Assembly: GCA_963921195.1 (NCBI GenBank)
Contig: OY992536.1
Location: 180,180,995 to 180,244,994, forward strand
Source of the DNA: Pegoplata infirma
Lineage: Eukaryota > Arthropoda > Insecta > Diptera > Anthomyiidae
Direction: 5' to 3'
DNA: 64,000 nucleotides
Shown: positions 1 through 11,674 of the stretch, in pieces
Layout: the number at the start of each line of letters is the position of its first letter
Numbering within the stretch: position 1 is the stretch's first letter
Translations under genes and position numbers: made by a program
Notes under the pieces: generated by a model
Seen by the model: only the letters and a program-made list of their open reading frames with translations
The model's database searches: none
Told to the model about the DNA's origin: nothing

Positions 1-129
1 ATGGCGGAATCGAATTCAGGAGGTCAAAATACATAAAGATTAGTGGGGCTGTGTTATTATTCTTTTTTTTTTGCTTACTAAATAAACTTCATCATATTGA
101 TGAAAAATAATATCAACATGATGAAATTT

Positions 130-420
130 TTCTAATGCGTTCAGCTGAGGCAAGCACAGGTAGCCACTTGACTCTCTTCCCAGCTGTCGGCATTTCGAAA
201 GATTCCCATACCAACCAAGTCACGAATGTCCGAGTAAAACGGGCACCTGCATAACACTGTCCTTAGAACTGGCACTACAGCTACAGCCGGCAGTAGCACT
301 AAGACCACGCTTATGGAAAAATGCATTTAACGACCCATGTCCTGTGAGGGCAAAGCCAAAGCTAAGGCCGAAGTCCGGGCGATCCACCACAAACATCACG
401 AATAAAGCCATACGTTTCTA
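130..420 (-). pseudogene. 3'-terminal ORF2 fragment of an R1/I-group non-LTR retrotransposon
   Basis: The minus strand encodes a stretch with LTGHG (333-348) followed by a Leu/His-rich spacer and a C-x-C pair. This matches the C-terminal end of ORF2 in RNase H-bearing non-LTR elements, where an LTGHG-type motif precedes a CCHC-like zinc knuckle. A second minus frame (141-326) continues with CPFYSDIRDLVGMGIF, which reads like the C-P-x-Y stretch expected right after the knuckle, so a frameshift separates the two parts. No RT or RNase H part remains. It lies 3' of the jockey-type relic on the same strand, which lacks such a domain in its family, so it is probably a different element. Class by motif only. 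Confidence 0.6.
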
Positions 421-483
421 TTCTATTCGTGCCAGTATCCCATCGCTGCTGGCACTCCTTGACGAAACATTCATCTAAAAACC

Positions 484-1790
484 TTACGGTCCTATGTAGC
501 TACTTCCCGACCGGCATTGGATACATTGAGCAGTCGATAACAAACGGATGTGATCCGCTGGACAGGCGAATACTACAGGGATGCACCCGCGTCTCAGGGA
601 TGAGTTCGCCAATTTTAGCTGAACACTTACCGCAGTATAATCGATAGAACAATGACACACAACCCACATAACGACGATGCTCCAATGAGTCAATAGAGGT
701 TATAGACGGTAAAAATAGTAAGATCAGAAATTCTTGCACCGTTTTAAGAAACCAAGGCACTTGAATGCTTTTTTCGAGACTTGAAAAACATGTTGGTTTT
801 GACGATCGTCACATCGGATTTTCGTGCCTTGAACATTAAGAGTGTCTGATTCCTCAATAGCTTTACACCCCATGGATACAGATAAGTCTGATTCCACAAT
901 CCGTCTGTGGGTCAACATACAACATTGTGTCTCACGAGTATTAAAATTGACCCTATTCGCAAAACCCCACTCAAAGATTGTCGTGAGGTCATGATTGAGT
1001 GTGTTATTCATATTCTGCCTCATAGCTTCAACCATAGTAAGGTTTAGTATATGATTAAAGAAAAATGAATGACAAATGTTGCTGTCATCTGCGAAAGAAT
1101 ATATAGAATTGGAAGTAAGACCCAGAAGGTCGATAAGAAAAATTAGAACCCAGTTGGCAAAATAAAATTACCCCTGACATTCTGCTGACTCTCCCTTTAT
1201 AAAATCGCTGACATCTTCACGCAATTTTTAAAAATGTCCCCAATGACATGTCAGCAGTTGGTCAGCAGTGTCCACCAGTATCGGTGGCCACGAAAAATTC
1301 GTTTAAGCAACCGCTGACCAACTGCTGACATGCCATTGGGTGTATTTTGAAAAATTGTATGAAGATGTCAGCAATTTTATAAAGAAAGAGTCAGCAGTAT
1401 GTCAGATGTGATTTTTTTGCCGACTGGGAAAAACTGTAGGTGAAATAACAGAGCCTTGCGGTGCCCCTGAATTCCAATGAAACTCATCCGATGAGATCTC
1501 AACCATAACTACACGTGTAGAGCGGTCTCTGAGAAAGCCTGATATAAATCGAGACAAATCACTAATCCGACACCAAACACACGATCAAACGCTTTGGAAA
1601 TATCTAGAGCAACCGCTTTGCTTTAACCAAATTAGTGAATAGAACGACTCTAACGTTTCGAGAGAAACGCAAGCAGGTATCCCGTAGAACGACTTCTACG
1701 GATGTCATACTGTTGATCCCCCAAAAGTGAATTTGCCTCCAGATAACACAGTGCAACAAATTTGGGGTCTTCGAGTATAACTTGGATGGG
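484..1790 (-). pseudogene. Jockey-like non-LTR reverse transcriptase relic, interrupted
   Basis: Read on the minus strand from 1790 to 484, the order is that of a jockey-clade RT. It begins with DQQYDIRRSRST (about 1685-1720, the fingers/palm entry), then LLAFLSKR, then GAPQGSVISPT (1431-1467, RT motif B), then SFADDSN (1081-1098, the catalytic ADD), then ANRVNFNTRETQCC and KAFKCLGFLKRCK (724-950), and finally SIDSLEHRRYVGCVSLFYR and HPFVIDC (500-700), the post-RT region. Motif A is degraded by stops, and the stretch between GFLKRCK and SIDSLEHRR is shorter than usual, so a deletion is likely. A 280-bp foldback element splits it between motifs B and C. There is no RNase H domain, as expected for jockey. 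Dead copy. Confidence 0.85.
1149..1428. mobile_element. Foldback MITE with CCCAGTYGGCAAAA ends inside the jockey relic
   Basis: The ends are CCCAGTTGGCAAAA (1149) and, on the other strand from 1428, CCCAGTCGGCAAAA. Inverted similarity continues through most of the element: CTGACAT...CTGCTGACTCT, TATAAAAT...GCTGACATCTTCA and GTCAGCAGTTGGTCAGC recur in mirrored order, leaving a short centre near 1280-1300 (CACCAGTATCGGTGGCC). Both flanks carry AA, a likely 2-bp target duplication. Removing the element rejoins the reverse transcriptase frame between motif B and the FADD motif. No coding capacity. Confidence 0.9.
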
Positions 1791-2318
1791 ACAAAAAAAA
1801 AATAAAGTATACCAGTAGAAGACCAAAACCCCCGAAGGGTTTTGAAAACTCAGCTCGAGTTATTTTTTTATGGCCCACTGAAGTTTTGAAATTTTTTTTC
1901 TGAAGCGAATAATGTTCAAAGATGTCTGCAGTGAAATTTAATGGCGTTTTTTTTTTTTAGAACAAATAAACCCTATATTTCCCATTGTTAGGGGTCATTT
2001 AGGTTCAATAAAACGCGCGTTGGTCACGTTAGACAATTCTCAAATACTTATAATATGCAATAGATGATTAATGAATATGCATTTGTTAAAACATTTATGT
2101 ATGTAGGTGGAATTTAAGTTATATTTTCGAATACAACAAGTTTAACTTTTCTGTGGAAGAACTATTTTTAGGTGAATGCAAATTACATCTAACAACTTAA
2201 TGGCAGTTCTAATTTTTTTTAGAAAATTTAGATCATAAATTCGCAAATTTTGGCAGAATGGATTTAATTTTTTAGATTCATTTTAGTTATCAATGGTTTG
2301 CAATCGAATATCCCGGAA

Positions 2319-2420
2319 AGTTAGGTTAGGTTGGATTGGCGTCCGCCATTTGGCGAATTCACTCGATGGCCATAAGGCCCATCGTGATTTCCTTAATTGT
2401 TATTTCCCTTCTCCCCCTGT
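2319..2420 (-). mobile_element. Solo 3' end of a non-LTR retrotransposon with a TAACC-repeat tail
   Basis: The plus strand reads GTTAGGTTAGGTTGGATTGG, then a mixed-composition segment ending GGCCCATCGTGATTTCC near 2392. The layout mirrors the 3' end of the LOA-like element at 12251: a short TTAGG-type run, then unique sequence with GGTCCATTGTGATACC. The two share the GGYCCATYGTGAT word at a similar distance from the tail. It is probably a severely 5'-truncated copy of a related element. No target duplication was identified. Confidence 0.5.
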
Positions 2421-2522
2421 AACTGAAAATCAAGCAGAAAAAAGAATGAGTCCTTTCGTCCCGAAAATAGCAAACAAATTTTGTAAAATTAGGCTAAACT
2501 TTAAATTTTTTTTGGAAATGTT

Positions 2523-4313
2523 TATACCCTCCACTCTAGTGATAGGGGTAGGCTTGCCAGATCGAAAATGGTAAAAAGCTTGACATTTAGAAAAAAAAAG
2601 CTTGATTTTTCTTGACATCTAGAAATAAAAGCTTGATTTTTCTTAACATTTTAAATTAAAAAAAAAATACTTTTTTTAAACCAATTTGAGAATTTTAGTG
2701 AATTTGAGACTGAAAACAATAAATTTTTTTTAGTTTTTTCTTACGCTCCAAATGAAAAACAAATACTAACGGCTTCGATGCCCGCTTAACAAAAAAAAAG
2801 TGTCGGGACTTGGAAAAATTTAGATTTTTCCCCAGAAGCATTTTTAACGAAAGGGAGCATTTTTAGCGAAACATTTCTGATCAGTGCAACAAAAAATTTG
2901 CATAATCAAAAATCGGTAATTTTAAGAAAAAAATCTTAAAATTTACTGAGAAAATGTGGTGACTGTGGTTACTGAATTTTTATAATTCAAAACAATTTTT
3001 GTGGGACTTAGATAATAAAAAAATACGGGACTTAAAAATAAAATTAATCTATGTTCTACGAAGAATTAGCAAAAAAGTTTGTTAATTTCAGCAAATTTTA
3101 AATGCGTTATGCAAAAGTTTCCTAAATTTCAAAAAATTAGAATCGGCTAATTTTAGAGTAAATTTTAAAGCTTATTGAAATTTTTTTAGTTGCGTTTCAG
3201 AAATATACTTTTTACAAAATGCTTAAAAGATTTTAGTCATTTGGTAAAATTGGAACTGCCGAAATTTGTCGCGCAACTGCAATGATATAGAAAAAATCAG
3301 TTACTCTTCTCGACGTTGGTACACCTAGTGGTAAAAACATATTTTTATTTTGAAAATAATTTTTAATTTGTATTTATTTACATTTAAAGACTTATAAAAA
3401 AAATATTCTTGATTTTTCTTGACAATTTAGTGGGAAATTGTGAAAAATTTAATTTTAGCTTGACATATGACATTTTGGCTTGATTCTTGACACGTACTAA
3501 AAAAGCTTGACAATCAAGCCAAATCTAGCCCGTCTGGCAACCCTAGATAGGGGGTATATATAAGTTTGTCATTCCGTTTGTAACACCTAGAAATATTGGT
3601 CTAGGACCCCATAAAGTATATATATTCATGATCACCGATCGATTTTAAGACATTCTAGGGATGTCCGTCTTATCTGTCTATCTGTCTGTCTGTGGAAATA
3701 GTGATCACGGCCAAAATATTACACGGAGATGACTGAAACTTTAAATATTTATTGGAAGTTCTCCCGAAAAGTTTGGTATTGCATTTGAGCGATATCGGTT
3801 CAGGGGTTCAAAAGTTATGAACGAAAATGTAAGGACACCTCCAAAATTTTAGTACATTCAACATAACCTAAAAATGCAAAATGCTTCAATTCGGCTGCTG
3901 GTTGACATATGTGAACATAATTGAACACCAAATGGTATTTAAACAGATACGAACATATTTTTTGACAAAAAAAGAAAAAAATCGCTGATTTTTTTACCAA
4001 CATTTTTTTCGCGGAAATTTTTTTTTTTCAAAAAAAACATTTTTTTTCAAAAGTAAATTCCTTTTAAATAAAGTTGTTTGCAATAATCTTTTTGAAATTG
4101 TGGAGGGTATCACTACATTCGGCAAGGCCGAATTTAACTTTTTTACTTGTTTTTTTTTTCGCGGAAATTTTTTTTCAAAAAAAAATTATTTTTTCTTCAA
4201 AAGTAATTTCCTATAAAAAGAAGTTTTTTGCAATAATCTTTTTAAAATTGTAGAGGGTATCACTACATTCGGCAAGGCCGAATTTAACTTTTTTACTTGT
4301 TTTTGTTGAGGAG
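2523..4313 (+). mobile_element. mini-me/DINE-1-like element (subfamily 1), split and with a duplicated 3' end
   Basis: The left part TATACCCTCCACTCTAGTG (2523-2548) and the right part from 3546 rejoin once the hAT-like insert is removed. The body has a TA-rich core (AAGTATATATATTCATGATC), a (GTCY)n block near 3664-3695, and a conserved stretch through GAGATGACTGAAACT and CAACATAACCTAAAAATG. The 3' end reads TTCGGCAAGGCCGAA then TTTAACTTTTTTACTTGTT. The last ~150 bp (from TTTTTTTCGCGGAAATTT) occur twice in tandem (about 4008-4150 and 4151-4310). Other copies of this subfamily lie at 20514-21025 and, split, at 44709-46023. Confidence 0.85.
2549..3545. mobile_element. Non-autonomous hAT-like element, TSD GATAGGGG
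   Basis: The ends are TAGGCTTGCCAGATCG and, from the other side, TAGGGTTGCCAGACGG. GATAGGGG flanks it at 2541-2548 and 3546-3553, an exact 8-bp duplication typical of hAT. The interior is AT-rich with repeated AGCTTGA words (CTTGACATTT, GCTTGATTTTTCTTGAC) near both ends, possible transposase-binding repeats. No transposase similarity seen. Length 997 bp. Confidence 0.88.
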
Positions 4314-5337
4314 TCTACATTTTACATTTTACTGCAATATCAACCAAAAAATGTAGTTGTTTTTAACTATTGATTAACAACTACAGAAAACGGCATACCC
4401 AACTTCAAATTACAGTTGTTTTTACTGTAACTCAAATTGTCTGAATTTTTTTTATTAAAGAAAAAAAATTCTTAAACGTTTAAATTGTTTAAAAAACAGA
4501 AAAATATTATTATTGAATTTCATAAAATGTTATTAAATTAATTAAGGTATTGTTAATTTGGTAATAGTTCCTGCTAAAAACAACTACATAAAACAACTGT
4601 TACTACAATGTAGTAATTTTTTGTATTTTTCTTTTTAAACAACTGCATACAAAAACAACTGAAATTGTAGTTGAAACCACCGTCATATAGTAACTACAAT
4701 TATTTTCTAAGTGTAATTTTTCTACCACTTCTAACTCCTTGCTAAGTTTGCCCATAGATTTCGGCAATTTTAAACAGTGATTTTTTGCTACATTTCCCTA
4801 TTGTTATAGTTATTTTTTCCTCCATTATTATATTGTATGTATGGTATGATTGATACATATAATTTGATTTTCAAATTTGAAATTCAATTTGATTTTAATG
4901 TTATTTTGCAACATGTACTTCTTGTATTTTGAATACTAAAATCCTCTTAACGCCCACTCACTAAAAATTATTTTGAATTTTATTTATGCAATGATGATAA
5001 TCATCATTAAATAATGACGCTTTGTTTTTTTGCTGCTCTCAATACTGATTATAATGGTAAATAATGGTGATGATGATTGTAATTTGTTAGATTTTATTCC
5101 CGGAAAAATTATTGGGAAAATTGTTTATTTTGTCAATTATGTGCATGATACTTTAGATAATGAATTTCAAATTAATTTTGTAAATATTTATTTGGGCGTG
5201 TAAATTTCATTGTGCGAGTATTTACAAATTGTAAATTTTAGGAATTTGCCAAAAAGGAGGCTTATTTTGATTGAGAACGAGTCAGGGAAGTAACAGAGCA
5301 GTGACAAATTAGACAATGGTTTATAAAAGCGGTAATT
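4314..5337. other. AT-rich spacer with a TGTAGTTG-rich segment
   Basis: No gene is visible. About 4340-4715 is rich in short words such as TGTAGTTG, CAACTACA and ACAGTTGTTTTTACTG in both orientations, and a similar vocabulary recurs near 55600-55730, suggesting a decayed MITE family. From 4720 to 5335 the sequence looks like ordinary AT-rich intergenic or intronic DNA with no motif recognised. Confidence 0.4.
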
Positions 5338-5913
5338 CAGAGACATTTTTCCTTATAGAAAAAAAGTCTTAGATTCTGAGACATTTTTCCTTATAAAAAA
5401 AATTCACAGATTCTGAGACATTTTTCCTTATAAAAAAAAGTCTCAGATTCTGAGACATTTTTCCTTATAGAAAAAAAGTCTCAGATTCTGAGACATTTTT
5501 CCTTATAAAAAAAAGTCACAGATTCTGAGACATTTTTCCTTATAAAAAAAAGTCACAGATTCTGAGACATTTTTCCTTATAAAAAAAAGTCACAGATTCT
5601 GAGACATTTTTCCTTATAAAAAAAAGTCACAGATTCTGAGACATTTTTTCCTTATAAAAAAAAGTCTCAGATTCTGAGACATTTTTTCCTTATAAAAAAA
5701 AGTCTCAGATTCTGAGACATTTTTTCTTTATAAAAAAAAGTCTCAGATTCTGAGACATTTTTTCCTTATAAAAAAAAGTCTCAGATTCTGAGACATTTTT
5801 TCCTTATAAAAAAAAGTCTCAGATTCTGAGACATTTTTTCCTTATAAAAAAAAGTCTCAGATTCTGAGACATTTTTCCTTATAAAAAAAAGTCTCAGATT
5901 CTGAGACATTTTT
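5338..5913. repeat. Palindromic satellite, ~37-bp unit, left part of a split array
   Basis: About 15 tandem units contain AGTCTCAGATTCTGAGACAT and then TTTTCCTTATAAAAAAA. The core TCTCAG-ATT-CTGAGA is an inverted repeat, so each unit can form a hairpin and the two strands look alike. Variants (AGTCACAG, AGTCTTAG) form local runs, as expected from unequal exchange. The array resumes at 6751 after a mini-me-like insertion. Confidence 0.95.
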
Positions 5914-6750
5914 ATACCCTACACCACACTGTGGTACAGGGTATAATGAGTTTGTGCTGATGTTTGTAACTACCCGAAATATTGGTCCTAGACCCACTTT
6001 TAAGTATACCGATCGACTTAGAATCACTTTTTGAGTCGATTTAGCGATGTCCGTCCGTCCGTCCGTCCGTCTGTCTGTCCATGTAAACGGTGTAAACACG
6101 ATACAGGTCGCAATTCTCTATCAATTGACTTGAAATTTAAAACTTAAGCCTCTTTTGGCCCAAGGACGAAGCCTATTGAAATTGGAAAAAATCGGTCCAT
6201 ATTTAGACCTAGCCCCCATACAAAGGTCCTCTTTAGTTTTGGCTCAAATGACTCTAATAGTCGCATTTTAATAGGTATCTTTTCAAAATTTGGCAGGAAT
6301 TAATGTTTTATACACACAAATCACCATTCCGAATTTTAAAGAAATCGAACCAGTTCTTCTAGTAGCCCCCATACAAACCACCTTCCCGATTTTCACATAA
6401 ATCTCTCAATTTTCATGAAAATAGAAAATATTTAATTAAAATTCTGTTTGTGTATGTTAAACGCGTACTTTAATAACCTTATCAAATCTAATTATCATCG
6501 GACCATTTTGGACTTAGGTCCCATGTGGAAATTTCGCCCGATATTCAGTTGAAGCGATTTATTGTCATGTCAACAAAAAGAAGCCTATTCCACTCAAATT
6601 TGATTAGTGATTGCTTTTTACACTTATTAAAGATTTGACAAAATATAGATCTAATCAGTCCATGTTTGAACTTGGGACCGATGGTCCGGGAAACTCTGGT
6701 GTAGGGTATTATATGGTCGGTCTTGACCGACTATAATTTTCTTACTTGTT
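5914..6750 (+). mobile_element. mini-me/DINE-1-like element (subfamily 2) inside the satellite
   Basis: It begins ATACCCTACACCACACTGTG, which forms a hairpin with CAGGGTATAAT, carries GTCCGTCCGTCCGTCCGTC (about 6050-6075), and ends with the hairpin GGTCGGTCTTGACCGAC (6715-6732) and TATAATTTTCTTACTTGTT. The flanking satellite reads ACATTTTT then CCTTATAAA; removing 5914-6750 restores a normal unit with no duplicated or missing base. A second, inverted copy is at 10174-10981. Confidence 0.88.
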
Positions 6751-7375
6751 CCTTATAAAAAAAAGTCTCAGATTCTGAGACATTTTTCCTTATAAAAAAA
6801 AGTCTCAGATTCTGAGACATTTTTCCTTATAAAAAAAAGTCTCAGATTCTGAGAAATTTTTCCTTATAAAAAAAGTCTCAGATTCTGAGACATTTTTCCT
6901 TATAGAAAAAAAGTCTTAGATTCTGAGACATTTTTCCTTATAGAAAAAAAGTCTTAGATTCTGAGACATTTTTCCTTATAAAAAAAAGTCACAGATTCTG
7001 AGACATTTTTCCTTATAAAAAAAAAGTCACAGATTCTGAGACATTTTTCCTTATAAAAAAAAGTCACAGATTCTGAGACATTTTTCCTTATAAAAAAAAG
7101 TCTTAGATTCTGAGACATTTTTCCTTATAGAAAAAAAGTCTTAGATTCTGAGACATTTTTCCTTATAGAAAAAAAGTCTTAGATTCTGAGACATTTTTCC
7201 TTATAGAAAAAAAGTCTTAGATTCTGAGACATTTTTCCTTATAGAATTAGATTCTGAGACATATTTCCTTATAGAAAAAAAGTCTTAGATTCTGAGACAT
7301 TTCCTTATAGAAAAAAAGTCTTAGATTCTGAGACATTTTTCCTTATAGAAAAAAGTTTCAGATTCTGTGTGGCCT
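6751..7375. repeat. Palindromic satellite, right part of the split array
   Basis: About 16 further units of the same ~37-bp satellite. Here the variants CTTATAGAAAAAAAGTCTTAG predominate in the distal half, so homogenisation was local. One unit near 7247 is shortened. The array ends in a degenerate unit at about 7370. Confidence 0.95.
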
Positions 7376-7882
7376 TATCACAGTTCCCTCGTAAAAAACG
7401 TTTAGTTTACCATTTTTGGTAAAACAAATTGCATGATTTAAACAAAATTATCTAAAAAAGGGCAACTTTAAAGTATCACTCATGTCAAAATAGCCACCTT
7501 TTAGATTTTTTTTCATAATATAGCAACAGCAACAAAATACAACATGGCAAAGGTTAAAAAAGCCATGAAAAGTAATTGTTAAAAATACCCCAAATTCGAT
7601 TTCATATTTAATGCAAAATCAAACTACGTACAAACCAATAACTTGAAGAACTTTTAAACGTGTCTTAAACGGTATACAAAAGTAACGGTCGTTTGGTGTT
7701 ACCAATCATTCCACCCATATTTAGTTTAAGTTAAAGCACCAATCATTGTTTAAAAGCGGATCAATGGTGATCAATGGATTTCTGGTCGATGACGACGACG
7801 AACTAAAACATTTTTTGTTAAACAAATTGTCTAAACAAACTTTAAATATTGTTTTTTCCGTTAATTTGCCTTAAAATATCTA
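7376..7882. other. Unannotated AT-rich spacer
   Basis: No open frame of note and no recognised element. A GACGACGACGAA run near 7789-7801 is the only low-complexity feature. Probably non-repetitive intergenic or intronic sequence. Confidence 0.4.
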
Positions 7883-8170
7883 CACTTTAAAAAACACCTT
7901 ATCAAATTACTATAAAAAGTCTTGTAATCCCATTTAAGCAATATTTGACAGTTTTTCTTGTTTTTTAACAAAAAAAATGTTGATTGAAATTTTTTTTTTG
8001 TGTAATTTTACAAATTTTTTTCGTAAATTTACACATTTCCAATGTAATTTTACAAAGAAAATATAGTAAAGTTACGAGTATACCTTGTAAGTTTTATCGC
8101 GTCAAAAAAAGTTGTAAGTTAACAATTTTATTGGTAAAAAGTTTGTAAAATTGCAAACAAAGTTTGCTTA
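7883..8170 (+). mobile_element. Family B MITE fragment
   Basis: It starts TACACTTTAAAAAACACC and continues with the family B words AAAGTCTTGTAATCCCATTT, ATATTTGACAGTTTTTCTTG and AAGTTTTATCGCGTC. The copy breaks off after about 290 bp without the expected 3' end. The family is also seen at 9035, 11825, 26963, 33619 and 53450. Confidence 0.7.
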
Positions 8171-9034
8171 TCATTTAATCATACCTATGATTGTAGCGAT
8201 CATATTATGATCCAATTTCATTATATGTAGCTTGTTTTCAAAACTTCCTAACTTTAGCAGTTTCCAAATAAAAATTTTTAAATCCTGCTGACTTTCTATT
8301 CTTCTTTAAAATTGATCAGCACCTAAAGTCAGCGGGACTGCGTTATTTTATTTTTTCAAAATTATTAAATTATTATTTTTGCAGTGTACTTTAACAAAAA
8401 GTTGCTAGGCCATAAAATCAATTTAACCAGTTTTTTTGTTGTTTTTAGCATATTTTTTTTTCAAGAATTGTTTATTTAAAGTGATTTTATGTGATCTAAA
8501 CAATAGTAAAAACAGTCTTTTAAATCTAATTTATACATATTCATATTAAGGAAGTTTGTCCTAAAAAAAATTCAAAACCGCCGCAATTTATGATTTTGTA
8601 AATTTTTTTTTAACATTTGATTTTAATTTGTTTATTCAATTGAATGCGATTTTAACAAAAAAAGGGTGGGCGGTTGTTTTTGCACACCTTAATTTTTTTT
8701 TTTTTTTCATTTTCAGAAGTCAATAAATTATGAGAACTAAATCATTTTTGTAAATATAAACGACGACCTTGTTCTTTTTGTCGTTATAATTTAGTATAGG
8801 ATATTAAATTTAATAAGACAATAGTAAATGTTTTTATTTAATTAGTCATGATCAGGGCATGTTTTTGTTTGTTGTTAGATATTTTGCCTGATAAAAACTT
8901 TGTAAATTTTGTAATAATTTTGTAAAAAACTTAAATAGTTTTTTTTAAAAAGTCGTGAGTTTCGGGATTTTTCGTTTTTAAATGGGATTTCCTGAATTCG
9001 AGTTGACTTTTTTAGAATTTTCGAATATTTTATA
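8171..9034. other. Unannotated AT-rich spacer
   Basis: No coding frame or recognised repeat. Several T-runs of 8 or more are present, with TGATCAGC/GCTGACTT words near 8285-8330. Nothing else could be supported. Confidence 0.35.
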
Positions 9035-9765
9035 CACTCAAAAAAAAAAAAAAAAAAAAAACTGATAAAACGCCTGGTAAAATGCCTTGTAATCCCGTTC
9101 TACCAATATTTAACAATTTTCCTTGTTTTTTAACAAAAAATCTTGTACTTTGCTCAAACGAGAACTACAGTTTTATTGGTAATTTTACAAATTTATTTTC
9201 GTAGTTTTATTCTACCATTTTGAAAAGTTATTTTACAAAAAAAAAACTGTAATTTTACTACAAAGTTTTTATTACGAGGATTCTAGTTGATTTACAAAAA
9301 AAAATTGTTTTATTACAAAAAATATGTTATACGAGGATTTTTGTTGTTTAACAAAAAAAAATATTTTAATATTTTTTTTTTTAAATTTTCCAAGTCCCGG
9401 ATTTTTTTTTTATTGAAAAATATTTAAAAAAAAAATTTGACAAAATTTTGAAAAATTCATTACGAGGATTCTAGTTAATTTACAAAAAAAAAACAGTTAT
9501 TTTACAAAAATGATTTTATTACGAGGATTTATGTTGTTAAACAAAAAAAATTTTTTTTTTGTAAATTTACCATTTTGGTTTGTAAATTTACTATTTTTTA
9601 AACATATTTACCTTTTTTTCTTGTAAGTTTATCTTTTTTTTTTAATTTTTCCGGTTTCAAATCCTCGTTATTTAACGAGAATTTTATCTTCCTCCTATTT
9701 TACGAGAATAGTCTCGTAAAATCACGAGATTTTTTGGTAACTTTACAAGGTGTTTTTTTTTAGTG
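9035..9765 (+). mobile_element. Family B MITE, near full length
   Basis: It opens with CACTCAAAA and a long A run at 9035, preceded by TA, and closes with TTTTAGTG at 9765, followed by TA. The interior is built from repeated TTTTACAA, TTACGAGGATT and TTGTTTAACAAAAAA words in direct and inverted orientation. Ends and TA flanks suggest a Tc1/mariner-type donor. No coding capacity. Confidence 0.75.
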
Positions 9766-9802
9766 TAGCAATAATCGCACCTCGGTAGAACCTCATTGGT
9801 TA

Positions 9803-11654
9803 CACTCACTATAATAACTCTGTTAAATTACAGAAAAACTCTGCTAATTTAACAAAGTACACCATACTGTTCCAGCTAGCAAAATTTTTTGGAAATTTTA
9901 CTATAAAACTCTGTAAAATGATTTTGACAAAAAAAAAACTGTTAATTTATAGAGTTTCTACAAAAATATTAGTTAAATAAAACACCGTTTAAAAAAGAAA
10001 AACTCTGTAAATTTACAAATATTTGTAAAATGCATTTGATGCAACCAACATTTTACAGAAAAAAAATATGTAAATTTACAGAATTTAGCAAAATACGTGT
10101 TATTTTGTAAAATTTTTATAAGATTTTTGAAAAGATTTTTTTTGTACTTTTTTAACATTTTCTAAAAAAAAAAAACAAATAAGAAATTATAGTCGGTCAA
10201 GACCGACCATATAATACCCTACACCAGAGTTTCCCGGAAAATGGGTCCCAAGTTCAAACATGGACTGATTAGATCTATATTTTGTAAAATCTTTAATATG
10301 TGTAAAAAGCACTCACAAATCAAATTTGAGTGAAATAGGCTTCTTTTTGTTGACAATAAACCTCTTCAACTGAATATCGGGCGAAATTTTCACATGGGCC
10401 CTAAGTCCAAAATTGGTCCGATAATAATCAGATTTGATAAGGTTATTAAAGTACGCTTTTAACATACACAAACAGAATTTAAATTAAATATTTTCTATTT
10501 TCATGAAATCTGAGAGATTTATGTGAAAATCGGGAAGGTGGTTTGTATGGGAGCTACAAGAAGAACTAGTCCGATTTTTTTAAAATTCGGAATGTTGATT
10601 TGTGTAGATCAAGCATGATTACCCGCCAAATTTCGAAAAGATACTTATTAAAATGCGGCTATTACAGTCATTTGAGCCAAAACTAAATAGGACCTTTGTA
10701 TGGGGACTAGGTCTAAATATGGACCGATTTTTTTCAATTTCAATAGGCTTCGTCCTTGGGCCAAAAGAGGCTTAAGTTTCCAATTTCAAGTTAATTGATT
10801 AAAAATTGCGACCTGTATCGTGTTTACACCGTTTACATGGACAGACAGACGGACGGACATCGCTAAATCGACTCAAAAAGTGATTCTGAGTCGATCGGTA
10901 TACTTAAAAGTGGGTCTAGGACCAATATTTCGGGTAGTTACAAACTCATTATACCCTGTACCACAGTGTGGTGTAGGGTATAAATACAGATAAATGTTGG
11001 TGTTTTTACAGAAAACTATGGCCCTTACCACAAGAAAACAAAAAGTCTATTTTAACAAAAGTTTTATTTTAAATTTCAAATTTTCAATACATTTTTTGAA
11101 AGTCGATTTTAAAAACAAAAACAATTTGTATGGAAATAAAATTAAAAGCTCATTTTAAATTTATATTTTTTCTTGTGGTAAGGCTGTATGTTTTTAACTA
11201 TGAAATTAAGATTACACAGAAATAAGTAAAAATACAGATAAAACTTAGTTTTTTGGTTATAAAATATACAGAGTATTTCGCTTAAATCTATATTTAAGCA
11301 GAAAACTCTGTTAATTATCTGTAAAATCAATATTATAAAGTTTAAAGTAATATAACAGATGAAACTTTGTTTTTTTGTCACAACAAAATACAAAGTATTT
11401 TCTTTAAATCTGTGTTTTGACAGAAAACTCTGTCAAATATCTGTTGAATTAAGATTAAAGTCATTTTACAGAGTATTTTACAGAGTTATTATTTTGAGTG
11501 ATAATATAACAAATGAAACTTTGTTTTTTTGTCACAACAAAATACAAAGTATTTTCTTTAAATCTGTATTTTGACAGAAAACTCTGTCAAATATCTGTTA
11601 AATGGAGACTACAGTCATTTTACAGAGTATTTTACAGAGTTATTATTTTGAGTG
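9803..11654 (+). mobile_element. Family A MITE, holding a mini-me-like insert and an internal duplication
   Basis: The ends are CACTCACTATAATAACTCTG (9803) and TTATTATTTTGAGTG (11654), flanked by TA. The body is the ACTCTGTAAAATGATTTTGAC / ACAGAGTTT-rich sequence shared by about ten copies here. A mini-me-like element interrupts it at 10174-10981. The last ~155 bp, from TAACAGATGAAACTTTG to TTATTATTTTGAGTG, occur twice in tandem (about 11350-11500 and 11505-11654). Confidence 0.85.
10174..10981 (-). mobile_element. mini-me/DINE-1-like element (subfamily 2), inverted copy inside family A
   Basis: The minus-strand orientation of the element at 5914: it starts with the 3' terminus AACAAATAAGAAATTATAG and the hairpin GTCGGTCAAGACCGAC, includes GACAGACAGACGGACGGAC (10842-10858), and ends GTGTAGGGTAT. 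The host family A sequence (an A run, then TACAGATAAA) resumes with no evident target duplication. Confidence 0.88.
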
Positions 11655-11674
11655 TAGACTCTACACTGTAGAGC

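Noticed and set aside
5330..7375. A CRISPR-like array, suggested by regular ~37-bp repeats
   Set aside because: There are no unique spacers; units are tandem satellite repeats, and the surrounding elements are eukaryotic.
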